Source of the DNA: Alphaproteobacteria bacterium
Lineage (GTDB): Bacteria; Pseudomonadota; Alphaproteobacteria; Rickettsiales; JAIXRX01
Direction: 5' to 3'
Length of the DNA: 6,870 nt
Assembly (NCBI GenBank): GCA_027485005.1
Contig: JAIXRX010000205.1
Span: 1-6,870, forward strand
How positions within the stretch are numbered: position 1 is the stretch's first letter; each line of letters starts with the position of its first letter. The position numbers and the translations under genes were made by a program. The notes under the pieces are model-generated. The model was not told the origin of the DNA. It saw nothing but the letters and a program-made list of their open reading frames with translations, and made no database searches. Shown here piece by piece: positions 1 to 6,321 of the stretch.

Positions 1-590
1 AGGGGGGAATGTGGGATGCGCACGACGATGAAGAATCTTCTCATGACGAACATGAACATCATAAAAAAGAAATGGATGCTCATGTTTGGACCAATCCATT
101 ACTCGCCATTAAAATGGCGGATGCAATGGCGGATACCCTAGCTGAAGCGATACCTGAACACAAAGCCAAAATAAGCAATAATCTCATTGCTTTAAAAAAG
201 AAACTTCAGGCATTAGATGAGGCTACTTTTGAGCAATTTACCAAAGAAAAGCCTTCAAGCTATCTTGTGTTTCATGATGCTTATCAATATTTTGAACGCC
301 GCTATGGGGTGCGTGCTGCTGGTAGCATTAAAGTTCATCCCGAAACGCCAATGAGCGCGCGCCGACTTGCTGAAATAAAAAATAAGATAATAGCATTGAA
401 TATCCAATGCCTTTTCAAAGAACCACAATTCGAAACCGATTTACCCGCTAAATTAGATAGTAAGAAAACGCTGAAAATTTATTTACTCGACCCATTAGGG
501 GCAAGCTATAGCCCGTCTAAAGATTTATATTTCAATATGATAAGAGACATTTCACATGCTATCTCTAAATGCACTAAACCAATACTTTAA
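1..590 (+). CDS. znuA: Zinc ABC transporter periplasmic substrate-binding protein, ZnuA-type (5' end outside window)
   Basis: This is the C-terminal part of a cluster A-I (ZnuA/TroA-like) periplasmic metal-binding protein, which captures Zn2+ and hands it to a ZnuBC transporter. The frame runs in from the left edge (first full codon at 3), so the ATG at 9 is probably internal. Numbered from that ATG, residues 5-18 form an acidic, His-rich loop (HDDEESSHDEHEHH) typical of zinc rather than manganese members. DAHVW at 23-27 and VFHDAY supply the two His expected as metal ligands, and LDPLG carries the conserved Asp. Cys in NIQCLFKEPQF and in the terminal ISKCTKPIL match the disulfide pair of E. 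coli ZnuA. The stop TAA at 588 lies four bases from the stop of the convergent gene. The upstream promoter and any Zur site are out of view. The family call is firm; zinc specificity is inferred from the His loop. Confidence 0.93.
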   Translation, partial: GGMWDAHDDEESSHDEHEHHKKEMDAHVWTNPLLAIKMADAMADTLAEAIPEHKAKISNNLIALKKKLQALDEATFEQFTKEKPSSYLVFHDAYQYFERRYGVRAAGSIKVHPETPMSARRLAEIKNKIIALNIQCLFKEPQFETDLPAKLDSKKTLKIYLLDPLGASYSPSKDLYFNMIRDISHAISKCTKPIL

Positions 591-594
591 GAGA

Positions 595-1161
595 TTAAGG
601 CGACACTGTCTCGGGAGTACGAACTGCACCTGAAGGCATTTGCTTAATGTTGACGCTCTTACCTGTTCCTTCAGGAACAACGCTGCGCACCATATTAGCC
701 CCTGTATTGTTTGGCTTTGGCGTAGGCATGATTTGTTCGGCAGTATCAGGTAAATCTTTATCTAAATCATCAATCGAAGCGCCAGGGCGCTTAAAACGCT
801 TTTCCTCTTGCAACATTTTAAGCATTTCACTTTTATCTTGCTGCTGCTCTACTGCTCGTAACTGCTTTAATCGTGCCGTTAATCTTTCTGCACAGCCCGT
901 ACCATAACAACGTTGCTGCACACCATTTTCATCTACATAAACTTCGGCTATTGCATTCATATCTTGCTGTACAGCACTTGGCGGCAAAGTATACCCGATC
1001 TGAGGCTGAGGGGGAGTTTGCACCGTTGGTATATTGGTTTGCTGGCTTATTGAACGCGACAATGATCCAGATACAGGATTAACAGGAACAGCATTTTGGG
1101 CAAAAATCGGGGTACTGGAAAGAATGGCAAAAGCTAAAATAGGAAGCCCCGCACGCATCAT
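595..1161 (-). CDS. Small secreted protein of unknown function, coupled to popZ
   Basis: I do not recognise a family for this 188-residue protein. I chose the ATG at 1161, which overlaps the TGA of the upstream popZ-like gene as TGATG; a TTG at 1164 would add one residue. The arrangement suggests translational coupling, with GGA as a weak ribosome-binding site inside popZ. Residues 1-21 look like a Sec signal peptide (basic Arg3, hydrophobic core, likely cleavage at IFA|QN). A Pro/Gln/Thr-rich stretch follows (about 25-65). Next comes a short conserved-looking segment, EVYVDENGVQQRCYGTGC, with two Cys (85 and 90), then a charged, probably helical region (91-122). The tail is polar and Pro/Gly-rich. 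The Cys pair could form a disulfide in the periplasm. The role is unknown; position suggests co-expression with PopZ, though one protein is exported and the other is cytoplasmic. Confidence 0.75.
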   Translation of the reverse strand: MMRAGLPILAFAILSSTPIFAQNAVPVNPVSGSLSRSISQQTNIPTVQTPPQPQIGYTLPPSAVQQDMNAIAEVYVDENGVQQRCYGTGCAERLTARLKQLRAVEQQQDKSEMLKMLQEEKRFKRPGASIDDLDKDLPDTAEQIMPTPKPNNTGANMVRSVVPEGTGKSVNIKQMPSGAVRTPETVSP

Positions 1162-1862
1162 CAATCGTCCATTCTTTGCACTAATTTACGCACTTCTTTT
1201 TGCACAATTCGCTCAACGATCTGAGGCAAATTACCATCCAGCCATTCCTTCAGCATCGGACGCAAAGCCTCAATCACCAAGTCTTCTACAGTCACCCCTG
1301 AACGAAAAACATGGGACTGCAAATGCTCAACAGCATGTTTTTCTGCACTCATAGATTTTATAGCTTTCAATGCGTCAATCGTTGCCGCTGCGGTCGCGTC
1401 CGACAGCAGTGAATCAGTATCAGGTTCTGCGTCCATCGCGCTCATTTCCATCTCATTGAGACCTACATCGTCCATTCCCCCCTCAAGGCTCTCTGGCTCA
1501 GGAGTGGGTTCAAAATCAATTATTTTTTCCTCTAGCACTGGAGGTTCCAATGGGGTTTCCATTTCAAGCAGCGGTTCAGATCCAAATAGTTTGTCAAAGT
1601 CAATCGTGTCGTTAGCCGTTGCTACTGGCTCAGGCTCAGCTGCAGCAGGTGTTTCTTCTGACATTTCTTCCGTCAGCTCCAACACATCCTCTTCCTCTGG
1701 CGCTTCCACGGGCGTTTGTTCTTTTAACGTTGCCGGATCAATTTCAATAGAACCTTCATCCTCCTCCGCAATAATGCGGCGGATAGATTGAAGAATTTCC
1801 TCCATGGATTGTTCTTCATTGTCAGCATTATTGTCTGACGTGTTTTTATTTTTAGATGCCAT
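1161..1862 (-). CDS. popZ: PopZ-like polar organizing protein (DUF2497 family)
   Basis: PopZ self-assembles at the cell pole in Alphaproteobacteria, anchoring the chromosome origin through ParB and recruiting cell-cycle regulators. This 233-residue protein has the family plan. A short N-terminal helix, SMEEILQSIRRIIAEED, lies at about 19-35. A long acidic, Pro/Glu-rich disordered spacer spans about 40-150. A C-terminal helical oligomerisation region spans about 155-233 and contains VEDLVIEALRPMLKEWLDGN. Caulobacter PopZ is shorter (177 residues); the extra length here is in the spacer. I chose the ATG at 1862, preceded by AAGG seven bases upstream; a GTG at 1895 would add 11 residues without a good ribosome site. 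It lies 140 bases downstream of tolC and overlaps the secreted-protein gene by one base. Family membership is firm; a true polar-organiser role is inferred. Confidence 0.88.
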   Translation of the reverse strand: MASKNKNTSDNNADNEEQSMEEILQSIRRIIAEEDEGSIEIDPATLKEQTPVEAPEEEDVLELTEEMSEETPAAAEPEPVATANDTIDFDKLFGSEPLLEMETPLEPPVLEEKIIDFEPTPEPESLEGGMDDVGLNEMEMSAMDAEPDTDSLLSDATAAATIDALKAIKSMSAEKHAVEHLQSHVFRSGVTVEDLVIEALRPMLKEWLDGNLPQIVERIVQKEVRKLVQRMDD

Positions 1863-2002
1863 ACTCAACCTTGTGGTGACGACGCGCGAACGCACCGATG
1901 TGAGATATATATGTATGCACCCTGCCAGAAAGGTTTAGGGATTTCAAGTGCCGCCCTCTATATCTCGCCCATTCAACAGGCAAGTTTTATGGTGAGCGTT
2001 GC
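1863..2002 (-). promoter_or_regulatory. Leader region between tolC and popZ, probable popZ promoter region
   Basis: This 140-base spacer separates tolC from popZ, whereas the flanking gene pairs are almost fused, so popZ probably has its own promoter here. I cannot fix one. Candidates on the minus strand include TTGCCT with TATAGA 15 bases downstream, and AT-rich TATATA runs near 1905-1913. An exact 8-base inverted repeat, GAGATATA (1902-1909) and TATATCTC (1959-1966), brackets the middle of the spacer. I see no convincing rho-independent terminator after tolC. Confidence 0.35.
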
Positions 2003-3460
2003 CTAAAAGCCAATGATATGGGTGTAAGCGCTTTGAGCTTTGGCAGCAGAATCATATTGTTCTACCTGTAGGCCAAGCGATTGCGGCGTTAACGCTCCTG
2101 CAGCAGCAAGCACCGCAAACCGTGCCACAATACTGTCACGGCCTGATTGCTGTAACAATAATTGCGACTGGAATGATTCACGCTCAGCGTCCAGCACATC
2201 CAGCACAGTGCGAGTGCCAAGCTCGTGCTCTTGCTTCACGCCATCAAGCGCAATCTCAGCAGCTTTGGATGCAAGTCCAGCAGATATTTGCATGGCTTGA
2301 GCTGTTTGCCACTGTTCCCATGACTGAATGGCATTCTCACGAGCAAAATGCTCCGCATCCATTACTTCATATTTGCGCTGTTCGGAGTTTTTTTCACGCT
2401 GGCGAATAGCTGCATACTCCGCCCCTCCTTGATATAATGGGATTCTGACTGAAAGTTTAAGCGCATCATTGTCAAAGCGTCTGGAGGCAAATAAGCCTTC
2501 TCCTTTTTCGCGGCTAGCTTGCCCCGTGAAAAAAACGGTTGGCAATAGTTTAGCAAGTTCTGAATTTTCATCGCTTGCCGCGGCGTCTTTTAATGCTTTA
2601 GAGCGCAGGAATATCGGATGGCTTTGCGCAGACTGCTCTAGAAAAACGTCAAGCGATTCTGGCAGTTTTACGTTCACATCAGGAATTTGCGGCACTGCCG
2701 GTGCGGGCTGGTTAAAAACGCGCTGATAGCTGGCTTTTGCACGCAACAATTGGCCGTCCGCCTGCTCGGCACTTGCCTGCGCTGTGGCAAGGCGCGCTTC
2801 CGCCTGCGAGGTATCAGTACGGGTCAACTCACCCACATCAAAGCGCTCCTTTGCAATGCGCAACTGCTCTTTAAGCACTTTGGTGTTTTTCTGGTTTAAC
2901 TCCACCATTTGTGCAGCCAGGTACAAATCCATATAGGCAGTCGCGGCTTGCAACAAAATCTCTTGCTCGCGTTGCTCTAAAAAATAAGCAGCTGCCTTCG
3001 TGTAGTGTTTGGCGGCCGCAAGGCGAGCAAGGCTTCCGCCCCCTTCAAAAATCGGCTGCTCAACATAGGCATATTTCGTGTCAGAATTAGCATCAAAATC
3101 TGGACGACTATCAAGGCCATAAGTATTTTTTGTCTTATCATAACCCAAGCCAAAACGTGGCAAAAACTCACCCACTGCTTTCGCAATTTCTTCTGCCTGA
3201 CCTTCATAGGCTTTACGCTCTGCTAGAATCTGCGGGTGGTTTTCATAAGCCATCGCCAATGCTTGTTGAAAAGCTGATGCACCACTGGCTTGCGGCTTTT
3301 CAGTGCTTACCGACAACACAGGCACATCGTCTTCTTTTGCTTCACGCACCACTTCCACTGCTGATTTGGCAGTGGACTTTGCAGGCTTACTCACAGGCTT
3401 GGCAACCGCAGTTGAAACCGAAAAAACAAACGCACTCAAAACTAATAGAAATAAACGCAA
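2003..3460 (-). CDS. tolC: TolC-family outer membrane efflux/secretion channel
   Basis: This is a trimeric outer-membrane channel protein of the OEP family, which joins inner-membrane pumps or type I secretion systems to the exterior. I chose the TTG at 3460, giving 485 residues. It is preceded by GGGGA five bases upstream, and translation from it gives a clean signal peptide, MRLFLLVLSAFVFSVSTAVA, with an AVA|K cleavage site. The longer frame to 3577 would lie inside the pcm-like gene and bury the signal sequence. A Lys/Ala/Pro linker (21-60) precedes two OEP repeats, about 63-255 and 270-456. The duplication is visible in paired motifs: IFEGG (137) and PLYQGG (341), LTRTDTSQAEARLATA (212) and GTRTVLDVLDAERE (415). 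It begins 13 bases after the pcm-like stop, so the two are probably one transcript. No pump or membrane-fusion partner is in view, so the substrate is unknown. Confidence 0.92.
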   Translation of the reverse strand: MRLFLLVLSAFVFSVSTAVAKPVSKPAKSTAKSAVEVVREAKEDDVPVLSVSTEKPQASGASAFQQALAMAYENHPQILAERKAYEGQAEEIAKAVGEFLPRFGLGYDKTKNTYGLDSRPDFDANSDTKYAYVEQPIFEGGGSLARLAAAKHYTKAAAYFLEQREQEILLQAATAYMDLYLAAQMVELNQKNTKVLKEQLRIAKERFDVGELTRTDTSQAEARLATAQASAEQADGQLLRAKASYQRVFNQPAPAVPQIPDVNVKLPESLDVFLEQSAQSHPIFLRSKALKDAAASDENSELAKLLPTVFFTGQASREKGEGLFASRRFDNDALKLSVRIPLYQGGAEYAAIRQREKNSEQRKYEVMDAEHFARENAIQSWEQWQTAQAMQISAGLASKAAEIALDGVKQEHELGTRTVLDVLDAERESFQSQLLLQQSGRDSIVARFAVLAAAGALTPQSLGLQVEQYDSAAKAQSAYTHIIGF

Positions 3461-3473
3461 AATAATCCCCAAA

Positions 3474-4145
3474 CTAAAAGGCAAATGCCGCAGGCGTTTC
3501 AAATCCTGGCAAGCAAGAAGCCGCAACTTCAGATAAAATATGGGTACTAAAACCGTTTTTACCCTGTACGCTAACACTTAATGAAGCCATACCAGCATTT
3601 GTGTTCAAGCGTTTGCTTTTTTGCTGCAACCATACCAAGCGGCCACCTTCTTTTAATTGCGCCACAATCGCAGCGGGCAGCATTTCCGCCCCCCCTTCCA
3701 CCACAATCACGTCATAAGGTGCACCAAAACCATAGCCATCTTTCAGGTAAGCCTCAATCACTTCAACTTGACGCACGCCTTGCGCAGCCAATGTAGCTTT
3801 TGCATGGGTAGAAAGCGTTTTATTTTCTTCCAGCATGTAGATTTTAGCGCCCAGTTGGGCAGCCACAGCAGCGCTGTAACCCGTGCCACCACCCACTATC
3901 AAAAGACGGTCTTGCGGTTGGATATTCGCAGCTAGAAACATCTGAGAAAGGGTCAAAGGGGCAAGCATTACTCGCCCTTCGCCTAAGGAAATATCAGCAT
4001 CCACATATGCCACATCTACCAATGCAGTAGGCACATAAGCCTCGCGCTTAACCCGAGAAAGCGCGTTAAGAATGTCAATATCCTGCACTTTATTTGGCAG
4101 AATCTGGTTCAGAAGCATTTGTGTATTAGCGTTAGCAGCACTCAT
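3474..4145 (-). CDS. pcm: Protein-L-isoaspartate O-methyltransferase-like SAM-dependent methyltransferase
   Basis: Pcm enzymes methylate isoaspartyl residues in damaged proteins using S-adenosylmethionine. This 223-residue protein has the Pcm-like N-terminal segment QMLLNQILPNKV...ALSRVKREAYVP (about 9-39). The SAM-binding loop VGGGTGYSAAVAAQLG lies near 84-99, an acidic end-of-strand residue in MLEEN follows, and YDVIVVEGG at 144-152 is equivalent to motif II. I chose the ATG at 4145. The ATG at 4181 lies inside the likely -10 box of the gene's own promoter, and the one at 4157 would leave about 13 bases of leader; no good Shine-Dalgarno separates 4157 from 4145. The segment LGEGRVMLAPLTLSQM replaces the canonical GQTISQP motif, so it belongs to a divergent branch and repair activity is not assured. 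It leads the tolC transcript. The symbol reflects family similarity only. Confidence 0.85.
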   Translation of the reverse strand: MSAANANTQMLLNQILPNKVQDIDILNALSRVKREAYVPTALVDVAYVDADISLGEGRVMLAPLTLSQMFLAANIQPQDRLLIVGGGTGYSAAVAAQLGAKIYMLEENKTLSTHAKATLAAQGVRQVEVIEAYLKDGYGFGAPYDVIVVEGGAEMLPAAIVAQLKEGGRLVWLQQKSKRLNTNAGMASLSVSVQGKNGFSTHILSEVAASCLPGFETPAAFAF

Positions 4146-4176
4146 ATTTTTACCCATATTATCTGTTGTTGCAACC

Positions 4177-4204
4177 AGCATAAACCTATGTACGCGAGTG
4201 TCAA
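4177..4204 (-). promoter_or_regulatory. Promoter of the pcm-tolC transcript
   Basis: Read on the minus strand there is a perfect -35 hexamer TTGACA (4204-4199), a 16-base spacer, and a -10 hexamer TATGCT (4182-4177, four of six consensus bases). Transcription would begin near 4170, leaving a leader of about 25 bases before the chosen ATG at 4145. The ATG at 4181 is part of the -10 box, which argues against the longest frame as the real protein. Confidence 0.6.
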
Positions 4205-4217
4205 ACGTCTTTCATGC

Positions 4218-4245
4218 TTGCACTTCGCGTTCTGCACGCTATAAA
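4218..4245 (+). promoter_or_regulatory. Promoter of tRNA-Cys
   Basis: TTGCAC (4218-4223) and TATAAA (4240-4245, five of six consensus bases) are separated by 16 bases. They would start transcription near 4252, about 25 bases before the mature tRNA, a normal 5' leader length for RNase P processing. This promoter lies back to back with that of the pcm-like gene; the two -35 boxes are 13 bases apart. Confidence 0.55.
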
Positions 4246-4276
4246 CACTGATCTTGATTTCACGCAATGCGCCTAA

Positions 4277-4350
4277 GGCTGGGTAGCAAAGTGGTAATGC
4301 AGGGGACTGCAAATCCCCCATCGTCGGTTCGATTCCGTCCCCGGCCTCCA
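4277..4350 (+). tRNA. tRNA-Cys (anticodon GCA)
   Basis: The 74-base cloverleaf folds by hand. The acceptor stem is GGCTGGG (4277-4283) with CCCGGCC (4340-4346), including one T-G pair. A three-base-pair D stem GCA/TGC carries the A13-A22 combination also found in E. coli tRNA-Cys. The anticodon stem is GGGGA/TCCCC with loop CTGCAAA (4307-4313), so the anticodon GCA is at 4309-4311. The variable loop has four bases and the T loop is TTCGATT. The discriminator is U73, the cysteine identity base, and CCA is encoded. One oddity is the T stem GTCGG/CCGTC, where T4324 faces T4338, giving a U-U mismatch at the 50-64 position. A T-run (4354-4358) follows directly, without a separate hairpin. Confidence 0.95.
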
Positions 4351-4511
4351 AATTTTTGCGTTTGCTTCCGTTCGGTTCTACTGAGCCTCACATGAAGCGA
4401 GCTCAAGGCTGATACGGCCTACTTGCCTTGTCATGTTAGCTTTCGCTATCGCCGCTAATGCGACTCAGATGGCGTGCCCAAGGCTTAAAATCTGCTGATT
4501 CTTTTGAAGAA
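4351..4511. other. Non-coding spacer with nested inverted repeats
   Basis: No plausible gene lies between the tRNA end and the stop of the unknown gene at 4512. Several perfect short inverted repeats cluster here. ACATGA (4390-4395) pairs with TCATGT (4431-4436), and inside it CAAGGC (4404-4409) pairs with GCCTTG (4425-4430). The two 3' arms are contiguous, and the 5' arms are separated by an 8-base bulge. A competing pair is AGCCT (4384-4388) with AGGCT (4406-4410). TTAGC (4436-4440) can pair with GCTAA (4454-4458). There is no T-run after the main stem, so it is not a standard terminator. It could be a processed tRNA trailer, a small RNA, or chance. Confidence 0.35.
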
Positions 4512-4859
4512 CTACTCGCCGAAAGAGGCGGCTTCTTCCATCAAACGCACCAATTTATACTGAAATAAATGGTCCGCGCCAAAGCGCTCTTCCACCCAGT
4601 TTTGCGTGTCCTGCGGGGGCTCTAGGCCTTCTCCGTGGGCAATCACCTCGCCAAATTCGGCCACATTATGCGCGCCAATCTGGCGGGCATGTTCAAAGGC
4701 TTCATATTGCTCGGGGCGCATGAGCACATAGGCATAGCCCGCTTTATCATTGGCCATAATGCCTTGCACCAGCACAATAATGCGCATGGCTTTGTCCAAA
4801 TCGCGCAGCAGTTTTTCGTCCTCTGCGCGCTCCATCAGGGTTTGCGGTTTAACCACCAT
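4512..4859 (-). CDS. Conserved-looking cytoplasmic protein of unknown function (115 aa)
   Basis: I do not recognise a family. The protein has 115 residues, is acidic, and lacks a signal peptide or an obvious membrane segment. An N-terminal charged helix (about 8-35, LMERAEDEKLLRDLDKAMRI) leads into VLVQGIMAND, then GYAYVLMRPEQYEAFEHARQ, and the C-terminal region VEERFGADHLFQYKLVRLM looks helical. The start ATG at 4859 overlaps the end of the upstream 478-residue gene by 11 bases and has an AAGAG ribosome site in that gene, so the two are almost certainly co-transcribed and probably coupled. An in-frame ATG nine codons in is an alternative start. Reality as a gene is supported by the overlap and by normal protein-like composition; function cannot be inferred. 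Confidence 0.72.
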   Translation of the reverse strand: MVVKPQTLMERAEDEKLLRDLDKAMRIIVLVQGIMANDKAGYAYVLMRPEQYEAFEHARQIGAHNVAEFGEVIAHGEGLEPPQDTQNWVEERFGADHLFQYKLVRLMEEAASFGE

Positions 4860-6285
4860 AATCGCTCTTTTGCATGGTTGCCGTTAAAATGGCGCTCAGA
4901 GCATCAAATGATGTTCCAACAACTTTCCAGTCATCTCTGCGCAACTGGCCTGTTTTTTTATCTAGCTTTTTAGTCAACGCATCTTGAGCACGGTTAATAA
5001 TCATCCATGCCTTCATGGGGGCGGCGGCCAATAATGGGCGCTCATTCAGTATCCCAAATGTTTTATTCGCCAGATTGTTTATTTCTCCCTCATCGGATTT
5101 TCTAGTGGTTGGCGCATATAAATCTTTTTGCACGCTAATTTCTCGCTGTGCTTCAATAAAGTAAGCCAACATGCTAATAACCGACCCCTCAATTTCTTTC
5201 TTGATAGGCTGGTATTGGCTTAGCTCATCGCCTTTTAATCCCGCGTAAATCCTCATGGCATTCGCTAGAATTCCTCCCACTAAGAGGCCATTTTGGAATG
5301 GATATTTGTCTGGACGCAAGATTGCTTCAAATACGCCTGATGGAGACTCATATTTTCGACGAACAGTAATAGATGATATATTGTTCTCTGTGAGAGTTTT
5401 ATTTTTTTCAGCGAATCGGGCTTGGGATTCAGGTGGAATATGTAAAACAGAAGCTTGCCCAGAATCTTGCGTAACGTACACAGGGACGCGCCATTCACGC
5501 TCAAGGACTGACTCTACTTCTTTTATGGCATTTTCGGAAAGACCCGACAGAGATATAGCCGAAACCAAACCTTCTGCTGTTCCTAATGTCATTCGGTTAG
5601 TATCATGAAGGACATTTAATGCCGCTTGCCGCGCGTAAAGTTTTTGATGCAGATGACTCTGGATTTGGTCAAAATAATTGGACTTAATTTTGATGCTAGC
5701 GCCTTTGGGCGTAGAATCAATTTGAACAGATTTTGGGGGAACCTTCGAATCATTGAGAATTTCCTCAACTTCCGCCAGAATCTCATTTGGCATTTTACCT
5801 TGAATGGCTTGTGTTTTCCATTCGCCTTCATCTTTCCATTCACCAGCAGCCATTTGTAATGTCCCAGCAATCGCGCCCTTTTTAGAACCAAATACAATAT
5901 TGATAATGTTGGAGTATGTCCCAACAATGGCTCCCCAAAAGCGCAAGGAGCTTTTTTCTTTAAATCCTGAAAAGCCTGTCGAAGCTGTTGCAGCAAACCG
6001 CGAAAAATTGATGATTCGCAATTTGTTAAGCCATGGCCCCGCCCCTGCCACATCTGCTTCGGAAAATTTGAACACTAATGGTGTTTGCTGCGGGATGATA
6101 TTCGCCGCGCCAATCTGCGCTTCGGGCATTCGCCAGTGTTTTTCAGGGTTATTCGATGTATTTTGAGTCGGGGTTCCTAATACACTCAATGCCTGTTCCG
6201 CTTGTACCAATGGCGCAATTTGCCCATCCACTGCCGTAGCAGAAGGCATTCGCATCGCTTTGTTGATAATTGCAGGCGCGTTCAT
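4849..6285 (-). CDS. Protein of unknown function (478 aa), first gene of a two-gene operon
   Basis: I do not recognise a family. The start ATG at 6285 has an excellent ribosome site, GGAG five bases upstream. There is no signal peptide. Residues 1-70 are low-complexity, Ala/Pro/Asn/Gln-rich and probably disordered. A moderately hydrophobic, Gly/Ala-rich stretch at about 116-147 (FWGAIVGTYSNIINIVFG and onward) and a shorter one at 332-350 (NGLLVGGILANAMRIYAG) are the only candidates for membrane contact, and neither is a clear transmembrane helix. Residues 165-183 are acidic-helical, and 205-265 look helical with small-residue patches. Residues 265-325 look like beta strands (VPVYVTQD, SSITVRR). 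The C-terminus (about 360-478) is helical and ends in a basic linker, KKLDKKTGQLRRDDWK. It is divergent from the iron-uptake genes, sharing a 166-base control region, and overlaps the 115-residue gene at its 3' end. Base composition does not differ obviously from its neighbours. Confidence 0.78.
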   Translation of the reverse strand: MNAPAIINKAMRMPSATAVDGQIAPLVQAEQALSVLGTPTQNTSNNPEKHWRMPEAQIGAANIIPQQTPLVFKFSEADVAGAGPWLNKLRIINFSRFAATASTGFSGFKEKSSLRFWGAIVGTYSNIINIVFGSKKGAIAGTLQMAAGEWKDEGEWKTQAIQGKMPNEILAEVEEILNDSKVPPKSVQIDSTPKGASIKIKSNYFDQIQSHLHQKLYARQAALNVLHDTNRMTLGTAEGLVSAISLSGLSENAIKEVESVLEREWRVPVYVTQDSGQASVLHIPPESQARFAEKNKTLTENNISSITVRRKYESPSGVFEAILRPDKYPFQNGLLVGGILANAMRIYAGLKGDELSQYQPIKKEIEGSVISMLAYFIEAQREISVQKDLYAPTTRKSDEGEINNLANKTFGILNERPLLAAAPMKAWMIINRAQDALTKKLDKKTGQLRRDDWKVVGTSFDALSAILTATMQKSDYGG

Positions 6286-6321
6286 TCATTCTCCATTCAC
6301 TTAACTTAGGTCAAAGCACTC

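Noticed and set aside
2..7. Run of six G at the left edge
   Set aside because: It encodes two Gly in the znuA frame, just before the His-rich loop; it may at most be a place for sequencing error.
1935..1952. CtrA-like TTAA-N7-TTAA box upstream of popZ
   Set aside because: Only a loose partial match exists, with the half-sites mismatched and wrongly spaced.
2122..3465. Several plus-strand open frames of 70-111 codons under the tolC gene
   Set aside because: They are antisense shadows of a well-supported gene, with His/Cys-rich, unlikely compositions and no start signals.
4142..4351. Minus-strand open frame of 69 codons across the tRNA-Cys gene
   Set aside because: It is antisense to the tRNA and covers both promoters of the spacer; the frame reads through structural RNA sequence and has no ribosome site worth noting.
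4340..4360. tRNA-Cys 3' end as an integration (attachment) site for an island holding the unknown genes
   Set aside because: I found no second copy of the tRNA 3' end and no integrase in the window, and the unknown genes do not differ obviously in composition.
4499..4511. TTCTT-N3-AAGAA inverted repeat after the 115-residue gene, possible terminator
   Set aside because: The stem is only five weak pairs and no T-run follows on the minus strand.
5616..6053. Minus-strand 145-codon frame inside the 478-residue gene
   Set aside because: It lies in a different frame of the same strand, with a basic, Leu-rich frame-shadow composition, while the overlapping long frame has a strong ribosome site.
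6299..6316. Imperfect palindrome around TTAACTTAGGTCAA as an operator
   Set aside because: Two of seven pairs fail, and it lies so close to the ribosome site that chance similarity is more likely.
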